A stretch of 5,375 nucleotides of DNA. It comes from Bdellovibrionales bacterium. Its GTDB lineage: Bacteria > Bdellovibrionota > Bdellovibrionia > Bdellovibrionales > JAMPXM01. Below, one piece after another: positions 1 to 4,785 of the stretch. The first letter of the stretch is position 1; every line of letters begins with the position of its first letter. A program made the position numbers and the translations under genes. The notes below the pieces were generated by a model. It worked only from the letters and a program-made list of their open reading frames with translations, did no database searches and was not told the DNA's origin. The stretch spans positions 1 through 5,375 of the forward strand of contig SXSP01000198.1 in assembly GCA_005792225.1 (NCBI GenBank). Reading direction: 5' to 3'.

Positions 1-210
1 CGAAACGAGTTTCTTAAAGGCTTTCTCATGAAGGTAAGCCGTGCGGAAGTCTCCGTAGAGGTCCTCACCCATGAAGTTGTTCGTGCTCGCGTACCTGAGA
101 TCGATCATGACGTTTGAAATCGAAGCGAGCTCCTTGAACTGCGGACCGATTTCGGGCGCGGCGGAGGCCTGGGCGCAAAGGAGAAACGAAAGAAGCGTGG
201 TGCGAATCAT
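1..210 (-). CDS. Secreted D-alanyl-D-alanine dipeptidase (VanX/DdpX type, peptidase M15D), N-terminal part
   Basis: The reading frame opens at the ATG complementary to 208-210 and runs 70 codons off the left edge without a stop, so only the N-terminus is visible. Residues 1-17 form a signal peptide (MIRTTLLSFLLCAQASA, then APE), which suggests export to the periplasm by signal peptidase I. Residues from about 35 read VMIDLRYASTNNFMGEDLYG, followed by AYLHEKAFKKLV. This matches the N-terminal conserved block of VanX/DdpX dipeptidases (D-x-R/K-Y-A-T-x-N-F-x-G...YG), zinc enzymes that cleave the D-Ala-D-Ala dipeptide. The zinc ligands and catalytic residues lie further on and cannot be checked here. 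An AAGGA ribosome site sits 8 nt before the ATG. In a bacterium without vancomycin-resistance genes nearby, the likely role is peptidoglycan turnover or scavenging of D-Ala-D-Ala; that is inference. The family call is fairly sure, the physiological role is not. Confidence 0.85.
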   Translation of the reverse strand, partial: MIRTTLLSFLLCAQASAAPEIGPQFKELASISNVMIDLRYASTNNFMGEDLYGDFRTAYLHEKAFKKLVS

Positions 211-241
211 GGCTGACGTCCTTCGGGGTTTTTAAGACTTT

Positions 242-271
242 ATGATAGGAGGGTCCCGCCGGCCCAGGCAA
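242..271 (-). promoter_or_regulatory. Candidate sigma70 promoter for the dipeptidase gene
   Basis: On the minus strand TTGCCT (complement of 266-271) is followed by an 18-nt spacer and TATCAT (complement of 242-247). The -35 matches the consensus at 4 of 6 bases and the -10 at 5 of 6. Transcription would start near 235, giving a leader of about 25 nt that contains the AAGGA ribosome site. Found by eye only. Confidence 0.4.
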
Positions 272-303
272 GGCTCATCCTCGGCTCCCGACGGCAGGCC
301 AAA

Positions 304-332
304 GTGACCTTCCACGGCACCGATCGTATAAA
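304..332 (+). promoter_or_regulatory. Candidate sigma70 promoter for the VWA lipoprotein gene
   Basis: GTGACC (304-309, 4 of 6 consensus bases) is separated by exactly 17 nt from TATAAA (327-332, 5 of 6). Transcription would begin near 339 and give a leader of about 138 nt before the VWA lipoprotein start codon. This is long enough to hold regulation, including the hairpin at 441-456. It lies back to back with the dipeptidase promoter, with the two -35 boxes 32 nt apart, so the two genes could share a regulator; that is inference. Confidence 0.45.
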
Positions 333-440
333 GTTTGCACGGGCACCTCAAAAAAGCCCAATGAAATCAACTTGGCCCGAAGCCCGCGCGAACACCCTCA
401 TTCTGGTCCTCCCCTTGCAAAACCTTGAGGTCAGAAGGGT

Positions 441-456
441 GGTCGTGCGAACGACC
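441..456 (+). promoter_or_regulatory. Leader hairpin with GNRA-type tetraloop just before the ribosome site
   Basis: GGTCGT (441-446) and ACGACC (451-456) pair perfectly around the loop GCGA, a GNRA-type tetraloop, which would make a compact stable RNA hairpin. It ends 6 nt before the AGGGG ribosome site (463-467) of the VWA lipoprotein gene. It has no following U-run on the plus strand, so it is not a terminator of the usual kind. A role in translation control or mRNA protection is possible but unproven. Confidence 0.35.
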
Positions 457-476
457 CAAAAAAGGGGCAAGAAAGT

Positions 477-1367
477 ATGATCAGCAAATATGTGAATCAA
501 ACGAAGTCTTCGATGATGGTCCTCGGACTGACTCTCATCACGGCCCTCACGGGTTGCGCTGAGAAAAACTTCGAAGCGGTGCCTTCGACCGACGGACCTA
601 AGGTCGTCGGAACTCCGCGCCCCACGCCTCCCCCGGGATGCACAACTGATAACGTCGATAAAATCTATCGCCCCACGAAGATCCTCTTCGTCGTCGATAC
701 TTCAGGCTCAAACGTCAACGTCACCGCGAATTACGGAAGCACTCCGAACTGCGGAAACGGCGGACTCTGCACGCCTCCCACGGATCCTAACAAGGATTTC
801 CGCGGCGGCGCGATCTCGGACTTCTTGGCGCGCTTCCGTCACAAGACAAACTTCAGCTGGGGATTCAACACGTTCTCGGCAAATCGTTCGATCGCGTACA
901 TCAACAGCGGATCGGAAGACAGCCCGATCTTCTCGGATAATCCAAACTCGATGAACACGGCTTTGAATCGCTTCAACAATTCGACCGATTCGGGCAACAC
1001 GCCCTACCGTCAAGCGGTAAACCTCGCGGCGAAGGCGATCGAAGACGATCCCGATAAGAACGACACGGAGAAGCCGAACTACTTCGTGATCCTTCTCACT
1101 GACGGTTACCCCACGGATTACGTCAACCAAGACGGATCGCTCCAGGAAGACGCGGTGAAGGCAGATCTCAACGCGCTCTTAGCGAAAGCTCCCGGCCAAG
1201 TGAATCTCTCCACGATCTACTACGGTCAGGGGAACGATCCACGCGCGATCGCGCTCTTAAAAGAAATGTCGGAAATCGGCGCGGGTCAATTCGCGAACGT
1301 CAACGATCCGAACTCGGACTTCAAGATCGACGACGTCATCCCCGGCAGCAACAACGGTTGTAAGTAA
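477..1367 (+). CDS. Lipoprotein with von Willebrand factor A (VWA) domain
   Basis: The 296-aa product starts with a lipoprotein signal peptide. A basic N-terminus and hydrophobic core (about 13-24) lead to the lipobox L-T-G-C with Cys27 as the lipidated residue. A short Pro-rich spacer follows (about 44-55, GTPRPTPPPGC), then a VWA domain from about residue 65 to 285. The metal-ion-dependent adhesion site looks complete: D74-x-S76-x-S78 in FVVDTSGSN, T175 in GNTPYR, and D209 in VILLTDG. Such domains bind a divalent metal and usually mediate protein-protein adhesion. The extra cysteines C55, C92, C98 and C295 could form disulfides outside the cytoplasm; C92 and C98 flank a Gly/Asn-rich loop. 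ATG 477 is chosen because AGGGG lies 9 nt upstream and the full signal peptide is in frame; Met13 or Met14 would still leave a short signal. The partner is unknown and no obvious one lies next to it. The gene is convergent with the next, 13 nt apart. The VWA call is firm, the biological role is open. Confidence 0.9.
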   Translation: MISKYVNQTKSSMMVLGLTLITALTGCAEKNFEAVPSTDGPKVVGTPRPTPPPGCTTDNVDKIYRPTKILFVVDTSGSNVNVTANYGSTPNCGNGGLCTPPTDPNKDFRGGAISDFLARFRHKTNFSWGFNTFSANRSIAYINSGSEDSPIFSDNPNSMNTALNRFNNSTDSGNTPYRQAVNLAAKAIEDDPDKNDTEKPNYFVILLTDGYPTDYVNQDGSLQEDAVKADLNALLAKAPGQVNLSTIYYGQGNDPRAIALLKEMSEIGAGQFANVNDPNSDFKIDDVIPGSNNGCK

Positions 1368-1380
1368 TCGAAGTGAAGGA

Positions 1381-2310
1381 TCAGAGACCGGCGATCGCGG
1401 GGCGATACAGCTCCGCGATGAACGGGTTCCCACCGCTCTCGGCTCGGTGATACCACGAGAGCGCCCCTTGTACGGGATCTTCTTCTCCTAAGACCTGATT
1501 CCCCAAATTCAAAGGACGAAAATCTTTGTAGATACGACTCGCAAGCCAGCTGAGCGGCGTTGGCATCACTTGTTTGGACTGAATGAGGGCCATCAGATGA
1601 TTATTGTCGTCCACGTTGTCTCCGTCGAGCCTCGCGCGAACGGCGATGTCGACGGAACTCACGAGTAGGCCCACGTCGGTAAAAAAGAGAACCGGATACA
1701 GCGGCCAGGCCTTAAACGCCCGGAGATACTCTCCAAGATGCGATGGACCTAAATAATCCTTATTTTGATACTTACCGAAGCGTAAGAGGTGCGCGAGCGC
1801 CATTCGCCCCAACCGGTCGTGCATGTCGTACATGCCGAGAGCCATGATAATCGGCCGCTGCTGGTCGCGCGAGAAGCGATTGGGATCGCTTCGAAAGCCC
1901 GGCTGATACGGATGGCGTACGTAAATTCCGGGCGCGACCTCGAGCTGATCAAGTGCCCTCTCGAATGCTTGAGCATCGTGGTAGCGAAAGAAGACCATGC
2001 CGATTCTTTGTGCCGTATCGCCGCCATCGCCATCGGCCTGAACAATCAGGCCGTGTGAATCGAAGTGGATCAGCATATGAGGATCCGTCTTTCCGCCGTG
2101 GCGAATCACCATGGATGTATCCGAGAGGCCGATCCCGTCAGCGAAGTCTTGATCGCCGGCAGGCACGCTCTGGGGAACTCTCATCATTCTTCCTTCGAGC
2201 ACGCGCGCGTTCGCTTCCGCGTCCGTGGCTTTCCGGGGGCGAGGAATCGGGGCCGCGAAGGTGTAGGCGTAAACGACCGAGCCTAAATAAAGAACCACGA
2301 GCCAACGCAT
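1381..2310 (-). CDS. Exported protein of unknown function, 309 aa
   Basis: A signal peptide is visible at the N-terminus (MRWLVVLYLGSVVYAYTFAA, then PIPRPRK), with cleavage probably near residue 20, so the protein should be periplasmic, outer-surface or secreted. No cysteine is present. Recognisable patches are D-x-H-G-L-I-V-Q-x-D-G-D-G-G-D-T-A-Q-R-x-G (about 84-104), Y-V-R-H-P (130-134), N-R-F-S-R-D-Q (144-150), Y-D-M-H-D-R-L-G (161-168) and D-N-N-H-L-M-A-L (235-242). The DGGD...QRxG, RHP and SRDQ patches remind me of a set of uncharacterised bacterial and phage-associated hypothetical proteins, but I cannot name the family. Conserved Asp, His and Arg in these patches could suit an enzyme active site; this is inference. 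ATG 2310 is the only ATG, GTG or TTG in frame before an upstream stop, and its ribosome site is weak (GGGA about 4 nt away). It is confidently a gene because of codon pattern, length and signal peptide. No function is assigned. Confidence 0.8.
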   Translation of the reverse strand: MRWLVVLYLGSVVYAYTFAAPIPRPRKATDAEANARVLEGRMMRVPQSVPAGDQDFADGIGLSDTSMVIRHGGKTDPHMLIHFDSHGLIVQADGDGGDTAQRIGMVFFRYHDAQAFERALDQLEVAPGIYVRHPYQPGFRSDPNRFSRDQQRPIIMALGMYDMHDRLGRMALAHLLRFGKYQNKDYLGPSHLGEYLRAFKAWPLYPVLFFTDVGLLVSSVDIAVRARLDGDNVDDNNHLMALIQSKQVMPTPLSWLASRIYKDFRPLNLGNQVLGEEDPVQGALSWYHRAESGGNPFIAELYRPAIAGL

Positions 2311-2384
2311 GCCATCCCATCTGGTTTCCCTGACCCGGGCATGGTGGCACTCGCTTGATGCAGGGAGGGAACCCTACAAATATT

Positions 2385-2412
2385 ATTGTAACAGAAACTT
2401 CGACAGGTTCAG
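2385..2412 (-). promoter_or_regulatory. Weak candidate promoter for the unknown exported protein
   Basis: On the minus strand TACAAT (complement of 2385-2390) matches the -10 consensus at 5 of 6 bases. CTGAAC (complement of 2407-2412), 16 nt upstream, matches the -35 consensus at only 3 of 6. The -10 lies inside the partly palindromic AT-rich block 2375-2390, whose outer arms TACAA and TTGTA are inverted repeats, so an operator may overlap it. The leader would be about 70 nt. Confidence 0.25.
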
Positions 2413-2451
2413 CTCCGTCTCATTCTGAAACGCGACCCACTTCCGAGCGAT

Positions 2452-2486
2452 AAATGTTCGACGATTTGATTTCGAACGCTACATTT
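2452..2486. repeat. Bulged inverted repeat
   Basis: AAATG (2452-2456) pairs with CATTT (2482-2486), and TTCGA (2457-2461) pairs with TCGAA (2472-2476). This gives ten base pairs around a 10-nt loop, with a 5-nt bulge (2477-2481) on one side. It could be an RNA hairpin or a protein-binding site. An inverted repeat of this strength may also occur by chance. Confidence 0.35.
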
Positions 2487-2516
2487 TCAGACTTCTTCTC
2501 CCGATGAGACTGAAGG

Positions 2517-2549
2517 CTGGTTGATGTCTGGTTGATGTCTGGTTGATGA
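2517..2549. repeat. Three head-to-tail copies of an 11-bp repeat
   Basis: CTGGTTGATGT occurs at 2517-2527 and 2528-2538, and CTGGTTGATGA at 2539-2549; only the last base differs. The copies are directly abutting. The 11-bp period is close to one DNA helical turn, so each copy would show about the same face to a bound protein. The array starts 200 nt before the di-heme lipoprotein. It may be an operator array or simply a slippage repeat. Confidence 0.8.
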
Positions 2550-2716
2550 ACTCATCATCACTGACGAATCGCTCGACACGAGTGGGATGAGTGGATCGAT
2601 CAGAGACGGCGAATTTCGACTGATATCGTGAGGTTCCGGTGCCGTTGCAAGCTAAGACATGGGTCATGGTTTGCAAGTCAATTCTGTAGGTAGAGAACTC
2701 TGGGGGGCTTAAGGTC

Positions 2717-3763
2717 ATGTCACGAATGACAATGCGTAAGATCAAGTTCTTGTTTCTCTTTGCGATGTTGACCGTCGCATTTCAGAACTGCGGATACGTC
2801 GCAAAGCCCATTGACGTGAGCCTCATCGGCACGAACGACGGCGCCTCCGTCGATGCCATTCCATTCGCGAAGGTGAAGGCTGAGGTTTTCGATCCGAAGT
2901 GTTTAGCCTGCCACAGTGACAGTCTTCAAAGCGGGAACGTAAATCTTCAATCTTATACATCGACCATGAAGGCTGTCGTCGCGGGTGATGCTGATGGCAG
3001 TCTCGTGTACCAGTCGATCGCTGACGGTTCAATGCCCCTCGGTGGAGCACTCGATCCCGCAGCTAAACAACTCGTCTACGACTGGATCCGTGGCGGCGCT
3101 CTTGAGACCGTGAGCGGCGGCAACCCGGCCGACGGACTTCCGATCGTAAACGCCGGCGGCGATCGCGCGCTCATTCTCCCCTCTAACAGCATTACCCTGA
3201 ACGGAACCGCCTCAGATCCCGGCGGCTTGATCACCGCGATCAAGTGGACGCAAGAGAGCGGCGGCGCCGCGATTCTCTCAAACGATACCACCTTTAATCT
3301 TTACGTTTCGGGTCTCCAGGCTGGCTCTTATCAGTTCAAGCTGACCGTTACAGATGACGAAGGAAATTCGAGTTCGTCGACGATGACTCTCACGGTGCAA
3401 GCGGCCGGTGTGCCGACGCCGACGCCACGTCCTGCGACTCCGACTCCGACTCCGCGTCCAGGAACGCCGACGCCTCGCCCGGCGACGCCAACACCTCGCC
3501 CGGCCACTCCGACTCCACGACCCGCGACTCCCACACCAAATCCGGGCGGAGCGGTGACGTTCAGCTCGCTCAAGACAACGTTCCTCGACGCGAAGTGCGC
3601 GGCCTGCCATCAAAGCGCGACTTACAACGTCGTCAAGGGCTGGGGCGAACGGTTCTACACGCGCACGGCTGACAAATCGATGCCGCTCGGTGGCTCTGGT
3701 CTTCCGGATACTCAGATCCAGATGATCAGACGTTGGATCGACGGCGGATCGCCGAATAACTAA
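2717..3763 (+). CDS. Di-heme c-type cytochrome lipoprotein with central PKD-like domain
   Basis: The 348-aa protein has a lipoprotein-like N-terminus (basic MRKIK, hydrophobic stretch, then VAFQNCG with Cys25 as the probable lipidated residue). FQNC is not a textbook lipobox, but I recall it as common in Bdellovibrio-type bacteria. The first cytochrome c domain has the heme site C62-L-A-C65-H66 and a probable axial Met in SMPLGG (M106), ending near WIRGG (123-127). Residues 143-228 form an Ig-like PKD/REJ-type module (NAGGDRALILPSNSITLNGT... YQFKLTVTDDEGN). A Pro/Thr/Arg linker follows (233-276). The second cytochrome domain has C294-A-A-C297-H298, SMPLGG (M322) and WIDGG (340-344). The heme regions resemble the CxxCH-containing 'planctomycete cytochrome C' type often found on exported proteins. 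An electron-transfer or redox-sensing role at the envelope is likely, but no partner is visible. The start is uncertain: ATG 2717, 2726 and 2732 are in frame; AAGGT (2711-2715) fits 2726 best, while the G-run (2702-2707) fits 2717. Domain calls are firm, the role is open. Confidence 0.9.
   Translation: MSRMTMRKIKFLFLFAMLTVAFQNCGYVAKPIDVSLIGTNDGASVDAIPFAKVKAEVFDPKCLACHSDSLQSGNVNLQSYTSTMKAVVAGDADGSLVYQSIADGSMPLGGALDPAAKQLVYDWIRGGALETVSGGNPADGLPIVNAGGDRALILPSNSITLNGTASDPGGLITAIKWTQESGGAAILSNDTTFNLYVSGLQAGSYQFKLTVTDDEGNSSSSTMTLTVQAAGVPTPTPRPATPTPTPRPGTPTPRPATPTPRPATPTPRPATPTPNPGGAVTFSSLKTTFLDAKCAACHQSATYNVVKGWGERFYTRTADKSMPLGGSGLPDTQIQMIRRWIDGGSPNN
3413..3544 (+). repeat. Pro-Thr-Arg linker made of a seven-residue repeat
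   Basis: Within the di-heme lipoprotein the unit PTPRPAT occurs at residues 235-241, 251-257, 258-264 and 265-271. A PTPRPGT variant sits at 244-250 and a degenerate PTPNPGG closes the run. The DNA unit is 21 bp, but adjacent copies (3467-3487, 3488-3508, 3509-3529) differ mostly at third codon positions, so the repeat is old or held by selection on the protein. Such linkers are extended and flexible; here it separates the PKD-like module from the second heme domain. Confidence 0.9.
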
Positions 3764-3776
3764 TCAGGTTTCTTGG

Positions 3777-3801
3777 CGGCGGAAGCCTCGCACTTCCGCC
3801 G
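3777..3801 (+). terminator. Hairpin after the di-heme lipoprotein, no U-tract
   Basis: CGGCGGAAG (3777-3785) and CTTCCGCCG (3793-3801) form a perfect 9-bp GC-rich stem around a 7-nt loop, starting 14 nt after the stop codon. The position suits a terminator or a 3'-end stabiliser. The bases that follow (TAGTTCC) do not make a U-run, so a standard intrinsic terminator is doubtful. Confidence 0.45.
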
Positions 3802-3879
3802 TAGTTCCACTTGTCCTCCAATTCAAATTCAAGGCAGAATCGCAAGTCTTAAACTCTCACTTCGGAGTCATGGCTGCGC

Positions 3880-4782
3880 ATGCATTTTAGAATTGGAATT
3901 GATCTCGGCGGCACGAAAACCGAAATTCTCGCGCTCGATGAGAAAGGGCGCGAACTCCTCAGGGAGCGCGCCCCGACTCCCGCAAAAAATTACGGCGAGA
4001 TTGTTTCGCTGATCGCAAAGCTCGTGCGTGAAGCCGAAACGAATTTGCGGGCGAGCGCTCAGTCCGTGGGTGTCGGAATTCCGGGTGCGATTTCGCCCGC
4101 AACCGGCCTCATCAAGAACGCAAACACGACGTGTTTAATCGGAAAACGCTTCGATCACGATCTCGAAGCGGCCGTGGGACGCCCGGTTCACCTTGCAAAC
4201 GACGCCAATTGCTTTGCCCTCTCTGAGGCGACAGACGGAGCCGGCGCCGGCCACGACGTCGTCTTTGGCGTCATTTTAGGTACGGGCACCGGCGGCGGTG
4301 TCGTCGTTCGGGGCCACGTCTTAGGGGGACCAAATTCCATCGCCGGGGAATGGGGACATAATCCTCTCCCCTGGCCCCTGGCGGATGAACTTCCGGGTCC
4401 CGCGTGTTACTGCGGTAAAAATGGATGCATCGAAACGTTTTTGTCGGGCCCCGGCATCAGCCGTGATCACCAACTCAAGGGTCATGCGAAGTTCACGGCC
4501 TCGGAACTCGAGGCTCGCGCTAGAGAAGGCGACGCGAACGCCGAGGAGACATTGAAGCGTTACGAGGAGCGCCTCGCGAAATCACTGGCATCCGTCATCA
4601 ATATTTTAGATCCGAACGTGATTGTTTTAGGCGGTGGGGTTTCAAACCTTGAGCGGCTCTATGAAAACGTGCCGAAGATCTGGGGCAAGTACGTGTTCTC
4701 GGATGAAGTGGATACAAAACTCGTCAGAGCCAAGCATGGTGATTCGAGTGGAGTGCGCGGAGCCGCGTGGCTCCGCGCCTAA
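3880..4782 (+). CDS. mak: ROK-family sugar kinase, Mak-like fructokinase/mannokinase
   Basis: The 300-aa product matches E. coli Mak (about 302 aa) along its whole length as I remember it. Shared blocks are RIGIDLGGTKTE (4-15), GVGIPGAISPATGLIKNAN (64-82), LANDANC (105-111), AGEWGHNPLPW (155-165), CYCGKNGCIETF (176-187), NILDPNVIVLGGGVSN (241-256) and KHGDSSGVRGAAWL (285-298). DLGGTKT binds the ATP phosphates, Asp108 in NDAN is the expected catalytic base, and His160 with Cys176, Cys178 and Cys183 forms the structural zinc site of ROK kinases. Mak phosphorylates fructose, and mannose less well, at the 6-hydroxyl in the cytoplasm, feeding fructose-6-phosphate to glycolysis. Related ROK kinases act on glucose or N-acetyl-glucosamine, so substrate assignment rests on similarity. 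No helix-turn-helix precedes the kinase domain, so it is not a ROK repressor. GGAG at 3864-3867 lies 12 nt before the ATG, a rather long spacing. No transporter or sugar enzyme is adjacent. Confidence 0.93.
   Translation: MHFRIGIDLGGTKTEILALDEKGRELLRERAPTPAKNYGEIVSLIAKLVREAETNLRASAQSVGVGIPGAISPATGLIKNANTTCLIGKRFDHDLEAAVGRPVHLANDANCFALSEATDGAGAGHDVVFGVILGTGTGGGVVVRGHVLGGPNSIAGEWGHNPLPWPLADELPGPACYCGKNGCIETFLSGPGISRDHQLKGHAKFTASELEARAREGDANAEETLKRYEERLAKSLASVINILDPNVIVLGGGVSNLERLYENVPKIWGKYVFSDEVDTKLVRAKHGDSSGVRGAAWLRA
4755..4778. terminator. Perfect 10-bp hairpin at the convergent end of mak and the small secreted protein gene
   Basis: GCGCGGAGCC (4755-4764) and GGCTCCGCGC (4769-4778) pair without mismatch around the four-base loop GCGT. 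The hairpin lies inside the last codons of mak, ending 1 nt before its stop. It starts 7 nt after the stop of the convergent minus-strand gene, so both transcripts would fold it at or near their ends. Neither direction has a U-run after the stem (plus strand CTAAAAATC, minus strand ACTCCACTC). It may stop or slow both transcripts, or protect their 3' ends. Confidence 0.5.
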
Positions 4783-4785
4783 AAA

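Larger units (their letters stand above)
2311..2716. other. 406-nt noncoding divergent region
   Basis: This stretch separates the divergent starts of the unknown exported protein and the di-heme lipoprotein. It is less GC-rich than the genes around it and I see no convincing coding frame: an 88-codon minus-strand frame (2745-2479) has no domain or signal peptide and overlaps the lipoprotein start. It holds the AT-rich block 2375-2390, a bulged inverted repeat (2452-2486) and a triple 11-bp repeat (2517-2549). I could not find a good promoter pair for the downstream plus-strand gene, nor any known riboswitch fold. A small RNA or a long regulated leader is possible. Confidence 0.6.

Noticed and set aside
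65..271. 68-codon minus-strand frame near the left edge
   Set aside because: It overlaps the dipeptidase N-terminus in another frame; the dipeptidase frame has a signal peptide, family motif and ribosome site.
1..710. Vancomycin-resistance cluster
   Set aside because: Only a VanX-type dipeptidase is visible; no VanH, VanA-type ligase or VanRS genes are nearby, and the protein is exported, unlike VanX of resistance operons.
708..1130. 140-codon open frame on the minus strand inside the VWA gene
   Set aside because: Very Arg/Val-rich with no motif or signal peptide; it is the shadow of a strong VWA coding frame.
1953..2333. 126-codon plus-strand frame
   Set aside because: Arg/Ser-rich composition of a shadow frame, antisense to the exported unknown protein, which has a signal peptide and plausible motifs.
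2479..2745. 88-codon minus-strand frame across the noncoding gap
   Set aside because: No domain, no signal peptide, no clear ribosome site, and it overlaps the start of the di-heme lipoprotein.
3413..3544. CRISPR-like repeat array
   Set aside because: Repeats are 21 bp, directly adjacent, in frame and coding for a Pro-Thr-Arg linker, with no spacers.
3331..3573. Gly-Val-Arg repeat protein on the minus strand
   Set aside because: It is the antisense reading of the Pro-Thr-Arg linker, so its repeats are a by-product of the sense repeat.
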